A DNA stretch of 64,000 bases from Ruegeria sp. ANG-S4 (GCF_000814005.1 NZ_JWLK01000002.1:583752-647751); one strand, 5' to 3'. Shown: positions 9,763 to 17,750, counted from the first letter of the stretch. Notes: generated by a model from the sequence alone, not told the origin. Numbers and translations are program-made.

Positions 9763-10377
9763 TTAGCCTGAGCCGAGTTGGGTGGGCAGACCGGTCACTT
9801 CGCCCTCGCGGATCACGACGGGGTCGTAGGCTTTGCGCGAAAACACTTCGCGAACCATGGGTTCGAAAGTCTCCAATGGTTCCATCGGATAGTCCGGGTC
9901 AAAACTCGACTGGTCCCACGCCTCACAGAAAATCGCACAAGTGTCGAACAGCGGGTGGTCGCGATACCGGTCGCGGGCGTTGCGGTCCCAGCCGTAGTGA
10001 TGACCGTAATACAGCGTTTGGAAAATACCGTGGTGTTCCACGGTCCATGACACCTCCCAACGCACGAAAGGCCGAATGACTTCAGCCGACATGCGGTCAT
10101 GGTTTTGCGGGGCCAGACCATCGCCGATATCGTGCAGAAGGGCGCCGACAACCCAGTCAATATCCACCCCATCGCGCAACGCGCGGGTGCCTGATTGCAA
10201 ACCGTGTTGCAGTCGGTTGATGCGGTAGCCTTCCAGGGTGACGTCACCGGCACGACGCAACTCATCAAGCACCCGGTCGGCGGTCAGCGCCAGAAAGGGT
10301 TTCTCCAGACGTTCCAGAAGCTCGTATTCTTCCTTGGTGCCGTCTTTCATTGCTGTGAAGCTGACGGTATCGCTCAT
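9763..10377 (-). CDS. HD-domain protein of the PhnZ-like diiron oxygenase type
   Basis: This 204-residue cytoplasmic protein is an HD-domain protein. It carries a full set of candidate diiron ligands in PhnZ-like order: H58 (RLQHGLQSG), H82-D83 (LLHDIGD), H93 (NHDRMSAEV), H115 or H116 (VEHHGIF) and D155 (AWDQSSFD). Six ligands of this kind mark the mixed-valence diiron oxygenases (MIOX, PhnZ, TmpB) rather than mononuclear phosphohydrolases. The residues that hold 2-aminoethylphosphonate products in PhnZ (Tyr24 and Glu27 there) correspond here to L48 and Y51, so the substrate should differ. The gene starts inside the stop of the upstream dioxygenase gene (ATGA, 10374-10377), as in PhnY/PhnZ pairs. 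The diiron class is inferred from motif spacing recalled for PhnZ; a plain phosphohydrolase cannot be excluded. Confidence 0.75.
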   Translation of the reverse strand: MSDTVSFTAMKDGTKEEYELLERLEKPFLALTADRVLDELRRAGDVTLEGYRINRLQHGLQSGTRALRDGVDIDWVVGALLHDIGDGLAPQNHDRMSAEVIRPFVRWEVSWTVEHHGIFQTLYYGHHYGWDRNARDRYRDHPLFDTCAIFCEAWDQSSFDPDYPMEPLETFEPMVREVFSRKAYDPVVIREGEVTGLPTQLGSG

Positions 10378-11240
10378 GTGTTGCCCCCGGTACTGTAAAG
10401 ATCCACATTCTGCTCGGCCCCGGCCGCCAAGGTGGCGGACTGACCTTTCAGGATCCGATCATACAGCGCTAGGTCTGCCGGATGGAAGAGCGCGCGGGGC
10501 CCGGCGATGCAATCCCATCCACCAGCGCGCGTTTCGCCGCGTACAGGCATGGCCCAATCCTGACCCGGAGCATGGTCACGGACGTCGGGTGTGACATAAC
10601 GGATCGCAAGCCCAATGCGCCGATCATCACTTTGGTTGGGACCAGAGGCGTGAAAGCAACGCCCGTGATGGAGTGACATCTCGCCCGGTTTTAGTGGACC
10701 GGAAACCGCCTTGTCTTCGTCGATCCCAGCAATGGACTGACCGCGTGACAAAAGATTGTTTTCGTCAAACGTATCCTCATGATCCGCAAGACCGCCCTTG
10801 TGACTGCCGGGGATGAAGCGCATGCAACCGGCCTGTTCTGACACGTCGGACAGCGCGATCCAGGCTGTGACTTCGTCATCGGTTTCGCCCATGCCCCAAT
10901 ACGTGATGTCCTGATGCCAGGATACCGTCTTGGTACTGCGGGGTTCCTTGATGAAAAGCTCGACCGACCACGCCAGGAGGTTCGGCCCCAAAACCGCTTC
11001 GACGGCGTCCAGAATGGCGGGTGTCCGCGCGGCTTCGGCCAGCATGGGGATCACAACATGCCCGTTCACACGGAAGAACTGATCAAGACCGTGGCCGCCC
11101 GCGCCTTGGGCGTGGTTTTTCTCCAATGCTTCGATTTGCTGTCGCAAGTCCGCGACCTGATCCTTGGAAAATACAGGTAAGCCGGCGACGAAACCGTTCC
11201 GCCGATAAGCCTCTGTGTGGCCTCTCATCGTGTCCAGCAT
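10374..11240 (-). CDS. Phytanoyl-CoA dioxygenase family (2-oxoglutarate, Fe(II)) oxygenase
   Basis: This 288-residue protein belongs to the PhyH family of Fe(II)/2-oxoglutarate dioxygenases, which includes phytanoyl-CoA hydroxylase, ectoine hydroxylase and the phosphonate hydroxylase PhnY. The metal triad is visible as H109-x-D111 (SWHQDITYWG) and H197 (CFHASGPNQS), with R208 (DDRRIGLAIRY) to bind 2-oxoglutarate; MRFIPGSHKGG is a second family landmark. It would hydroxylate a small substrate at the expense of oxygen and 2-oxoglutarate. Its stop overlaps the start of the HD oxygenase gene, so the two are coupled: hydroxylation followed by oxidative cleavage is the PhnY/PhnZ logic. The ribosome site GGGGAGGA precedes the ATG. 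The substrate is unknown. Confidence 0.88.
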   Translation of the reverse strand: MLDTMRGHTEAYRRNGFVAGLPVFSKDQVADLRQQIEALEKNHAQGAGGHGLDQFFRVNGHVVIPMLAEAARTPAILDAVEAVLGPNLLAWSVELFIKEPRSTKTVSWHQDITYWGMGETDDEVTAWIALSDVSEQAGCMRFIPGSHKGGLADHEDTFDENNLLSRGQSIAGIDEDKAVSGPLKPGEMSLHHGRCFHASGPNQSDDRRIGLAIRYVTPDVRDHAPGQDWAMPVRGETRAGGWDCIAGPRALFHPADLALYDRILKGQSATLAAGAEQNVDLYSTGGNT

Positions 11241-11308
11241 GCAATCCTCCCCTGGTCTATCGCAGGCTACACGGACGGTGCCGCAAGAAAAGAAATCTCT
11301 GTTGCCCC

Positions 11309-11333
11309 CGAGGATAAGCTGAGCTTATCCTCG
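11309..11333. promoter_or_regulatory. Perfect 12-bp palindrome, probable LysR operator
   Basis: CGAGGATAAGCT, one central G and its exact complement lie between the divergent dioxygenase and LysR genes, ending four bases before the LysR start. The core ATAAG-N5-CTTAT contains the T-N11-A arrangement typical of LysR-family boxes. It would let the regulator control its own gene and the divergent oxygenase pair. Because it covers the ribosome-site region of lysR, it may also act in the mRNA. Confidence 0.75.
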
Positions 11334-11337
11334 ATTC

Positions 11338-12234
11338 ATGTCCCGGCGTATTCCATCCCTGAACTGGTTGCGTGTTTTTGAGGCGGCAGCGCGTGCCGGC
11401 AGTTTCGCGCGCGCCGCAGAACGCCTTGCGATGTCGCCCCCAGCCGTCAGCCAACAAATCCGTGCTTTGGAGGCACATCTTGGACGCCCATTGTTTGATC
11501 GGGCGGCGGCTGGCGTGTCCCTGACCGAGGCGGGGCGCAATCTATTGGCGGTTGTGGGCGAGTCGCTTGGCCGCATGGAGAGTGCTGCGGCCGCGATATC
11601 GGTTCCCGTTGGGCCGCCGTTGAGCGTGGCAGTGTCGAAAACACTTTCGGTAGGATGGCTTTCACCCAGACTTCCCGGATTTCTGGACCAACACCCACAC
11701 GTCAAGCTTGAGCTGAGTTCGATGGTCGGCCGCCCCGAAATACCGCCACGCAATGCAACGCTGTGGATCGCCTTTGGTCAACCGCCGCCCGGCACCGAAG
11801 CACTTGCCTTGTTCGGCGAGCATCTTTTCCCGGTTGCGCATCCCGATATTGCGCATCAAATTGATGACTTGGGCGGCATTCTGGCGTTTCCGCTTATCGA
11901 AGTATCGGATCACAGAAAGAATTGGGTTCAGATTTTTGGCGGCGATCTTCTGCCCGCGCAAACCCGCATAACCTATGTGGATACAACGTTATCGGCGCTT
12001 GCGCTGGCAGCGGCAAAGGGCGGCGTCGCACTGGCACGTCCCCCCGCCAGCGATCATTTGCAGAAGTCCTTTGGATTGGTTCCGTGCCTGACGGACTTCA
12101 AACTGCGCGGAATCGAAGAGTACCACATTCTGCGCGACGCCGGGGTGCAGCTATCACCAGACGCAAAGGCATTTTCGGACTGGATTTGCCGGGAAGCCAA
12201 TGCGACGCGAAAACTGCTGGAGGCCGAGCACTGA
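11338..12234 (+). CDS. LysR-family transcriptional regulator (GcvA-like)
   Basis: This 298-residue protein has the LysR winged helix-turn-helix at residues 1-62 (SLNWLRVFEAAARAGSFARA, SPPAVSQQIRALE, HLGRPLFDR) and the periplasmic-binding-protein-like effector domain from about residue 90. The start MSRRIPSLNWLRVFE resembles the GcvA subfamily. It is divergent from the PhyH/HD oxygenase operon with a perfect palindrome in between, so it most likely senses the substrate or product of that pair. No clear ribosome site is seen before the ATG; the operator palindrome occupies that place, so translation may be leaderless or weak. Confidence 0.92.
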   Translation: MSRRIPSLNWLRVFEAAARAGSFARAAERLAMSPPAVSQQIRALEAHLGRPLFDRAAAGVSLTEAGRNLLAVVGESLGRMESAAAAISVPVGPPLSVAVSKTLSVGWLSPRLPGFLDQHPHVKLELSSMVGRPEIPPRNATLWIAFGQPPPGTEALALFGEHLFPVAHPDIAHQIDDLGGILAFPLIEVSDHRKNWVQIFGGDLLPAQTRITYVDTTLSALALAAAKGGVALARPPASDHLQKSFGLVPCLTDFKLRGIEEYHILRDAGVQLSPDAKAFSDWICREANATRKLLEAEH

Positions 12235-12398
12235 TACGCGACTGGATCGCGTCGGCGCTCGGGCGCAGGACGGGTTCGAAGCGTGTTGCCCGGTCTGTTT
12301 CAAAAATTCCTCAAGATTGGCAATGCGTAACCCGTGATCTAGAATGGTATTCAATTGATAGGATTTGAACATCGCCATTGTGAACGGCGGATTGCGAC

Positions 12399-13664
12399 AT
12401 GCCGGTTTTTATCACTTTAACCAATGCAGACGTAAACGATCCCGCTTTTTGGGCTTCGCTGGATATTGGCCCCGATAGCACGATTGATGCATCGGGGCTG
12501 AGCAACGCCATCCAGGTCACAATGACTGGAAGCTCCATTACCTTTACCAACACAAGCACTGGCACAGTCACGACCTATACGGATGCCGATCTTGCAGGTG
12601 GGTCGTTCAGCCAGTTTGTCGAGTACACCGGCAACAACAACGATGACAATGTAAGCGGGTCCGTTGGTCTGAACGCTGGCGGATATACCGGCGGGCGGGG
12701 CAACGATACGCTTGTCGACACCGGCTCGCTTGGCGGAAGTATCAGCGGTGGGCGCGGTAACGACACGCTTCAGGGTGGTTCTGGCGACAACAATATCTTT
12801 GGCGGTCAGGGTCAGGATACCCTGCGCGGCGGTTCGGGTAACAACAATCTCAGCGGCGGCGGCGGTCGCGACACACTGTTTGCAGAAGACGGAAGCGGCA
12901 ATCTGGACGGCGGCGGCGGCAGAGATGTCATATATGCTGGATTGAACACAGGCTTTGTTGATGGCGGCAATGGCCGCGATACGCTGATCTTGCCGCCAGG
13001 GTCTACATTCACACCATTTTTTCCCGGATCAACCGGCGGGACAGCCAATCTGCCGAACGGTAACAGTTTCACCTACCTGAGTATCGAGACGGTCGAAATC
13101 GCGTGTTTCACCGAAGGCACGTACGTCCGCACTCCGAACGGAGATCACCTGATCGAAGACCTGAATGTTGGCGATTTGGTCGAAACACTGGATCACGGGC
13201 CGCAACCCATCAGGTGGATTGGCAAACGCTCTGTTTGCGGTCGGGGCAAACACGCGCCGATCCGGTTCGCGCCCGGCGCAATCGGAAACCGGCGCGAACT
13301 GCGTGTATCGCCCCAGCATCGGGTTCTGGTTTCAGGTTGGCGTTGTGAACTGCATTTCCATGCACCCGAATTGCTGTGTGCCGCCAAACATCTATGTGAT
13401 GGGATACGGGTGCAGCGGGCACCGTGCGATAGGGTCAGCTATGTCCATATCATGTTTGACCGCCACGAAATCGTAACCTGTGAAAATGCGCTGCTCGAAA
13501 GTTTCTATGCCGGTGAGCATATCTTGCAGGCAGACCGTGCCGTTTACCGGGAGTTGATCGAGATTTTCCCAGAGCTTGCCGATAAGTCCCGCAAACCTCT
13601 GCCCGCGCGTCCTTTCATGCGCAACGCCGAAGCCTCGCTTTTGAGTTCGCTACCGGCACATTAG
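12399..13664 (+). CDS. Hint-domain protein with RTX-like glycine-rich repeats
   Basis: This 421-residue protein has an N-terminal beta region, a run of glycine-rich repeats at about residues 85-200 (GGRGNDTL, GGQGQDTL, GGGGRDTL, GGNGRDTL), and a Hint_2 (hedgehog/intein-like) domain from C236 (CFTEGTYVRTPNG, then IEDLNVGDLVETLDHG and SPQHRVLVSGW). The repeats resemble calcium-binding haemolysin-type nonapeptides and suggest secretion without a Sec signal, since no signal peptide is present. Proteins of this layout are common in Rhodobacterales; Hint domains can self-cleave at the cysteine, but the role here is unknown. No type I exporter gene is nearby. Confidence 0.85.
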   Translation: MPVFITLTNADVNDPAFWASLDIGPDSTIDASGLSNAIQVTMTGSSITFTNTSTGTVTTYTDADLAGGSFSQFVEYTGNNNDDNVSGSVGLNAGGYTGGRGNDTLVDTGSLGGSISGGRGNDTLQGGSGDNNIFGGQGQDTLRGGSGNNNLSGGGGRDTLFAEDGSGNLDGGGGRDVIYAGLNTGFVDGGNGRDTLILPPGSTFTPFFPGSTGGTANLPNGNSFTYLSIETVEIACFTEGTYVRTPNGDHLIEDLNVGDLVETLDHGPQPIRWIGKRSVCGRGKHAPIRFAPGAIGNRRELRVSPQHRVLVSGWRCELHFHAPELLCAAKHLCDGIRVQRAPCDRVSYVHIMFDRHEIVTCENALLESFYAGEHILQADRAVYRELIEIFPELADKSRKPLPARPFMRNAEASLLSSLPAH

Positions 13665-13789
13665 GCTGATCTTCAACGCGTTCGGTTTGCCAGAGGGGTG
13701 CAGGGGTGGGGATTACGCCTGCACATACCGAAAAATCCGGGTCAATAGCGGTCGCTGTAATGTTCCGATCGCGTCGTGGTCAGACTACG

Positions 13790-14122
13790 TCAAGTCAGAT
13801 CTTCGACTCGCGCATCCGGCGCATTGCGCTTGACGGATTCGATACCGTTGTCCCGTCCGGACGAGCTGGTGTAGCTTTCGCTGGTGCCGATGACCTGCCC
13901 GTTGCTGGCCTTTAGGTTGAACATATGGCCGCCGGACTTGGTTTCTTTGCGCTCATACCGGTCGTCATTCGGGGCATTCTTCTGAACGGACGCTATGCCA
14001 TTTTCGGCACTGGCCTTTTGCACGTAGCCTTCGCTTGCCAAGATGATTTCGCCATTTCCGGCTTTGAGTCTGAAACGGTATTCGCCAGCTTTGTCCTCGT
14101 AGATTTCGAACTTCCCAGCCAT
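13790..14122 (-). CDS. DUF1508 (YegP-like) small protein
   Basis: This protein of 110 residues contains two copies of the DUF1508/YegP fold: the first near residues 8-50 (YRFRLKAGNGEIILASEGY) and the second near 60-100 (HMFNLKASNGQVIGTSESY). Paired copies and about 110 residues are the normal size of the family. It is a small cytoplasmic protein with no assigned function. The ATG at 14122 is preferred because AGGGTGG lies just upstream; a GTG nine bases earlier is also in frame. Confidence 0.85.
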   Translation of the reverse strand: MAGKFEIYEDKAGEYRFRLKAGNGEIILASEGYVQKASAENGIASVQKNAPNDDRYERKETKSGGHMFNLKASNGQVIGTSESYTSSSGRDNGIESVKRNAPDARVEDLT

Positions 14123-14274
14123 TGTATCCACCCTGTTATTGTTGAACTAAAATCACTACGACATTGCTACGTGTGCCAAAACGTCACAAGAAAAAAATTC
14201 AAGTGTCAGGCGTGTATCCGCCAAACGCCGTGTCTGGTGAATTTGGAAAACGTTCAGTGCAAAGAAGATTTGGG

Positions 14275-15297
14275 TCAGCTTTCGTCGGTCAGGCGCCAGA
14301 TTTCTTGCGTGCCAAATCCCCGGATGTCTCTCGGGCCGATTTCGCTGAGCGCGAATTGGTCTCTGAGAACCTGCGCAACCTCGTCCTGCACGGTTATTTT
14401 CATCGGCTCGGAAAATTCCTGAAGGCGCGAGGCCAGGTTCACCGCTGGCCCGAAGATGTCGTAGACGTATTTTTGAATCCCGACGACGGAACCAACGACC
14501 GATCCGGTCGCCAAGCCAATCCGACAACGCCATTGGTGCGGGTGACTGAGGTTGCGACGGTTGAGGTATCGCACGAAACGGATCGCGGTGTTGGCAATGG
14601 CCTTGGCGTGATCCGGCGTTGGATCAGGCAGGCCCGCCACCGTTATGTAGGCGTCTCCAATCGTTTTGATACGTTCGCAACCGAATTGCTCGCCGATACG
14701 ATCAAACGCGCTGTAGATATCATTCAGTTCGGTAACGGTGACGCTAGGGTCTTGTGACGCCACCATCTCTGTGAAGCCGACGAAGTCGAGCATAAGAACG
14801 GACACGGGGTCGTAAAGCTGCGGCGTTACAACGCCGAAGGTCTTGTACTCTTCGTAAACGGAACGCGGCATAAGATTCAGCAGGAGTTTCTCAACCTGCT
14901 CTTTTTCGCGTTTAAGTTCGCGCGTGTTCCGCTCGACCATCATTGAATAGGAATCGATCATGGATTCCAGCTCTTTGATGCGGGTGATGTTCTGGCAAAC
15001 CAGGACAAGCACATCATCATGGGCGACCGTAAAATCCATGGCGATGACCAGCGTTCTGCGTTTCTTTTTGAAGCTGATCTCGGATGTGTAACGTCCGGTC
15101 TCGTGTAGATTTTTCTGCACCTGGCCGACATCAAGATCCGGGAATAACTGTTGCAGATGATCAGATTCGTTATCCCCGCTGAACCATTCGTCAAACGTGT
15201 CGTTGCGAAAACCAAACTGCAAAGTTTGACGATCCAGCAGCGCAACACCGACACCGATTGCACGCAGCAGCTGTTCATTGATGGCTTCGATGGTCAT
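14275..15297 (-). CDS. Class III adenylate cyclase with PAS-like sensor domain, coupled to a truncated haemoglobin
   Basis: This 340-residue protein has an N-terminal PAS-like region (about 1-110), a coiled-coil linker (about 115-145, RNTRELKREKEQVEKLL) and a class III cyclase domain. Metal-binding aspartates are D171 (LMLDFVGFTEM) and D215 (KTIGDAY). Purine-selecting residues K211 and D280 (VYDIFGPAVNLAS) are those of adenylate, not guanylate, cyclases, and the transition-state arginine R291 is present. The gene starts three bases after the stop of a truncated-haemoglobin gene. The likely role is cAMP production in response to oxygen, nitric oxide or redox state, with the globin as haem sensor or protector; this link is inferred from gene order. 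Confidence 0.9.
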   Translation of the reverse strand: MTIEAINEQLLRAIGVGVALLDRQTLQFGFRNDTFDEWFSGDNESDHLQQLFPDLDVGQVQKNLHETGRYTSEISFKKKRRTLVIAMDFTVAHDDVLVLVCQNITRIKELESMIDSYSMMVERNTRELKREKEQVEKLLLNLMPRSVYEEYKTFGVVTPQLYDPVSVLMLDFVGFTEMVASQDPSVTVTELNDIYSAFDRIGEQFGCERIKTIGDAYITVAGLPDPTPDHAKAIANTAIRFVRYLNRRNLSHPHQWRCRIGLATGSVVGSVVGIQKYVYDIFGPAVNLASRLQEFSEPMKITVQDEVAQVLRDQFALSEIGPRDIRGFGTQEIWRLTDES

Positions 15298-15300
15298 GGC

Positions 15301-15660
15301 TTACCTAACAATCAGGGGGCGGCGTTTTCCGAATTCAGCAATAACGACCGCAATGTCTTCCTCAGCCACGTTGTGTTTTTGCAAGGCATCTTGCAACACC
15401 GTTTCGAGTTCGTCGAAATGCGTATTTGTAATATCGAGGTGGGAATGCAACTGGCGAAGCTGGTTGTCGGTGTACGAAGCAGGGCCGCCCAGCAGAGATG
15501 CGATGAACTTGGTCTGGTGATCGACCATTCGCGACATGTCAACGTTATCAAAGAACGGCCCAACTTCGTCATTGTCCAGAAGGGTGTCATAGAAAGAGAT
15601 CACGATCTTGCTGATCTTTGAAAACCCGCCGTACTTTTCGTAAAGTGTGCGTTCGGTCAT
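15301..15660 (-). CDS. Group I truncated haemoglobin
   Basis: This 119-residue protein is a trHbN-type two-over-two globin. Family marks are YEKYGG near the N-terminus, FYDTLLDNDEVGPFF, LGGPASY and HLDITNTHFDELETVL. Proximal haem ligand is probably H72; B10 tyrosine is Y24 and the E11 glutamine Q49, residues that in trHbN stabilise bound oxygen and support nitric-oxide dioxygenation. The next gene, only three bases downstream, is an adenylate cyclase, an unusual partner. No SD stronger than AAAGGG is seen before the start at 15660. Confidence 0.9.
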   Translation of the reverse strand: MTERTLYEKYGGFSKISKIVISFYDTLLDNDEVGPFFDNVDMSRMVDHQTKFIASLLGGPASYTDNQLRQLHSHLDITNTHFDELETVLQDALQKHNVAEEDIAVVIAEFGKRRPLIVR

Positions 15661-15720
15661 AACAAAACCCTTTCAAACAAATAGTTACCAAGGCGACGTT
15701 CACCAAAAAACTGGTGCGCA

Positions 15721-15756
15721 TCGACGTTCATTGGTTTGTGCGCCAATGAACGTCGA
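15721..15756 (-). terminator. 14-bp perfect hairpin downstream of the methyltransferase gene
   Basis: TCGACGTTCATTGG and its exact complement enclose an 8-base loop. On the minus strand it follows the methyltransferase stop and is itself followed, after ten bases, by a second small hairpin with a run of six U (CACCAGTTTTTTGGTG). Together they probably end the hydrolase and methyltransferase transcript before the globin gene. The long stem could alternatively be an operator for the globin promoter. Confidence 0.55.
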
Positions 15757-15773
15757 CGAGATGGTCGGGCTGG

Positions 15774-16604
15774 TCAGAGACGCTCGACAATGATCTCGGC
15801 GTATTCAGATGAAATGCACAGGGAAGCGTTGGTCGAGATGTCGAACTTTGCGATCAGGGCCATGATATCGTCGCGCAATGCTGCCTGTCCGGCACCGTCC
15901 AGCGCCTGAAATGCCTTTTGCATGGGGCCATAGAAAGTTCTGAAGTATTCCAGAAAATGCTCGGCCGATCGGTAGCGGAACATGAAGTTCTTGTGCCGGA
16001 ACGAGACCACATCACAATTGTCGCCAAAGGTGTCCTGGACCCAATCCCGGTTGCCCCAAACGGCAGGCGAGTTCACGCCTGCTGGCGGAGGGACATGTTT
16101 GCCGATGGTTTTGAACAACTGGCCAATGAAGCTTTCGGGTGTCCAGTTCGCCATACCGATTTTTCCGCCGGATTTCACCACGCGCTGGAGCTCTGCAGCA
16201 GATTGTTTTTGGTTGGGTGTGAACATCACACCGAAGGTCGAAACGACCGCATCAAAGGACTGTTCCGCGAAAGGCAGCTTTTCGGCGTCGGCGACCTTGT
16301 AGTTGACAAACAATCCTTCAGCTTTCGCGCGCTGGCTGCTTGCGTGCAGCAACGCTTCGACATAATCCGTCGAAGTGACATCGCAAAAGCGCCGAGCGAA
16401 TGCCAGCGTCGCGTTGCCATTGCCTGCGGCGACGTCCAGCACCTTGGCGCTGGGCATGATATCCATCGCTTCGGCAAGTTCTTCGCCGGTGATCTGCAGT
16501 GTGACCCCAACTTTGCTGTAGTCCCCCGAACCCCAGGCGGCATTCTGCTTTGCCTTGATCGCGGTGAAGTCGGTTGTGGGGTTGATAGCTGTTTGAACAC
16601 CCAT
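15774..16604 (-). CDS. Class I SAM-dependent methyltransferase (UbiE-like)
   Basis: This 276-residue protein has the Rossmann methyltransferase fold of the Methyltransf_11/UbiE type: motif I VLDVAAGNGNATLAFA (about 55-70), the acidic motif TSTDY, and FDAVVSTFGVMFTPNQ before motif IV. The start at 16604 follows the ribosome site AAAAGGATC; an in-frame extension of 21 residues upstream lacks one. It follows the hydrolase gene on the same strand after 77 bases. The substrate is unknown; the pair may process a small hydrophobic or ester-type compound, but nothing in the sequence shows which. Confidence 0.85.
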   Translation of the reverse strand: MGVQTAINPTTDFTAIKAKQNAAWGSGDYSKVGVTLQITGEELAEAMDIMPSAKVLDVAAGNGNATLAFARRFCDVTSTDYVEALLHASSQRAKAEGLFVNYKVADAEKLPFAEQSFDAVVSTFGVMFTPNQKQSAAELQRVVKSGGKIGMANWTPESFIGQLFKTIGKHVPPPAGVNSPAVWGNRDWVQDTFGDNCDVVSFRHKNFMFRYRSAEHFLEYFRTFYGPMQKAFQALDGAGQAALRDDIMALIAKFDISTNASLCISSEYAEIIVERL

Positions 16605-16661
16605 TTTTTTGATCCTTTTGAGTTGATGCTGGTCCAAGACCAACAGGTTGAAAGCGTGCCG

Positions 16662-16679
16662 CATCATCTGATGCGGGCG
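16662..16679 (-). other. Small hairpin between hydrolase and methyltransferase genes
   Basis: CCGCATCA-TC-TGATGCGG forms an 8-bp stem just after the hydrolase stop on the minus strand, without a U-run. It may stabilise or partly attenuate the shared transcript. Confidence 0.35.
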
Positions 16680-16681
16680 GT

Positions 16682-17521
16682 CTAGGCGGCTTGTTGCGCG
16701 GGCCAGCTGATGTTGGCAGCTGGTCTTTCCACGCCGGCGACGTGCTCAAGTATTCTCGTGTTGATCCACTCCGGCTGAAAAACCGGTGCCATATGCCCAA
16801 GCTCGGGCAACAACGCGATCCGCGCATTGGGCAGCGCTTTTGCAACAGCCACGGACGTGTGCTGAGCGATCTCCGGTGACTCCAGTCCCGTCATCACCAA
16901 TGACGGAACTTCAACCTTTGACAGGTCTTTCAGGGTCCACGTTTCCGCGAAACCGTTGGCAAAATCGGTCATGACCGCGCCGATTTGGTCAGCAAACCGC
17001 TGTTGCGCCGGGATTGGAAGCGCGTTCCAAAATCCATCATGGTTCCAGAAATCCAGAAAATGACGCATTCCTGCGGCGGCGTCTCCGTCAGCTGCTGCGG
17101 CAGTCACAAAGCCCGAGATCAACTGGATTTGGCGCAGGAGCTTCTTGCTGACGTCGTTGCCATCCTTGAGAAAGTGAAAAGTTGCAGGCTCGTAAACCGT
17201 AAGACTTTTCACAAGATCGGGACGCATCAGCGCGATCTTGATCGCAATACCGCCCCCATTGGAATGCCCCACCAGATGAACGGCGCGGCCCATGTCCTCA
17301 ATCTCACGGATGATGGGGGCTGCTGAAATGGCGGCGCCCTTTTGTGCAAGGTCGCCGGCCAAAGGTTCCCGGCCATAGCCCGGCAAATCGATGGCATGGA
17401 CCGTAAACCGGCCCTCCAGATCAGCGGTCAGCTGCTTCCATTGCGCGGCGCTGGATGCGGATGAATGCAACGCGACAATCGGTGCGTTGAGTGTTTCAGT
17501 AGAACTAAATGAAATAGTCAT
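16682..17521 (-). CDS. Alpha/beta hydrolase
   Basis: This 279-residue protein is an alpha/beta hydrolase without signal peptide. The nucleophile elbow is GHSNGG (about residue 89), an oxyanion region lies in LHSSASSAAQW, the catalytic histidine is in LGHMAPVFQPE, and an acidic residue in TGLESPEI is the likely third member. Esterase, lactonase or C-C hydrolase activity is possible; the family does not tell. It leads a two-gene unit with the methyltransferase and is divergent from a sensor-kinase operon; two copies of the repeated motif AGTGTTTCAGT lie at and upstream of its start. Confidence 0.85.
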   Translation of the reverse strand: MTISFSSTETLNAPIVALHSSASSAAQWKQLTADLEGRFTVHAIDLPGYGREPLAGDLAQKGAAISAAPIIREIEDMGRAVHLVGHSNGGGIAIKIALMRPDLVKSLTVYEPATFHFLKDGNDVSKKLLRQIQLISGFVTAAAADGDAAAGMRHFLDFWNHDGFWNALPIPAQQRFADQIGAVMTDFANGFAETWTLKDLSKVEVPSLVMTGLESPEIAQHTSVAVAKALPNARIALLPELGHMAPVFQPEWINTRILEHVAGVERPAANISWPAQQAA

Positions 17522-17750
17522 CGGTATAACCCAAGTACGTTTGCGATGGGCAATATCTGACCTTTCATTGTTTCAATGTGATTTCTGAAAACGCCGCAAA
17601 GTGTTTCAGTTGTAGCTATGTGAAGTAGTTCACACAGCGCGTTATCCGGTTCGAAAACAAGCAGCTTTTCGACGGGCACGGATGCAAACGGGCGCGCATT
17701 GAAACAATTGAAACACAAGACGCTGATTTTGAAATGGCACTGAAACAATG
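17491..17750. promoter_or_regulatory. Cluster of six TGAAACA motifs in a divergent promoter region
   Basis: The heptamer TGAAACA occurs six times, on either strand, within 260 bases: in AGTGTTTCAGT at 17491-17501 and again identically at 17600-17610, in the palindrome CATTGTTTCAATG at 17566-17578, twice in the tandem repeat ATTGAAACA-ATTGAAACA at 17698-17715, and in CACTGAAACAATG at 17738-17750. The region separates the hydrolase/methyltransferase unit from the kinase/response-regulator operon. It looks like a multi-site operator serving both directions; the OmpR-type regulator encoded at 20005 is the obvious candidate, though this is not shown. Confidence 0.65.

Noticed and set aside
9763..10377. 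Simple HD phosphohydrolase annotation
   Set aside because: The fuller ligand set and coupling to a PhyH dioxygenase favour the diiron oxygenase class, although phosphohydrolase activity is not excluded.
12630..13020. Glycine-rich repeats as evidence for an RTX toxin
   Set aside because: No toxin domain, no secretion signal text and no type I exporter nearby; the Hint domain defines a common non-toxin architecture in this group.
17698..17715. Tandem repeats ATTGAAACA as a possible CRISPR or minisatellite
   Set aside because: Only two adjacent copies without spacers; the other copies are scattered on both strands, which fits operator sites better.
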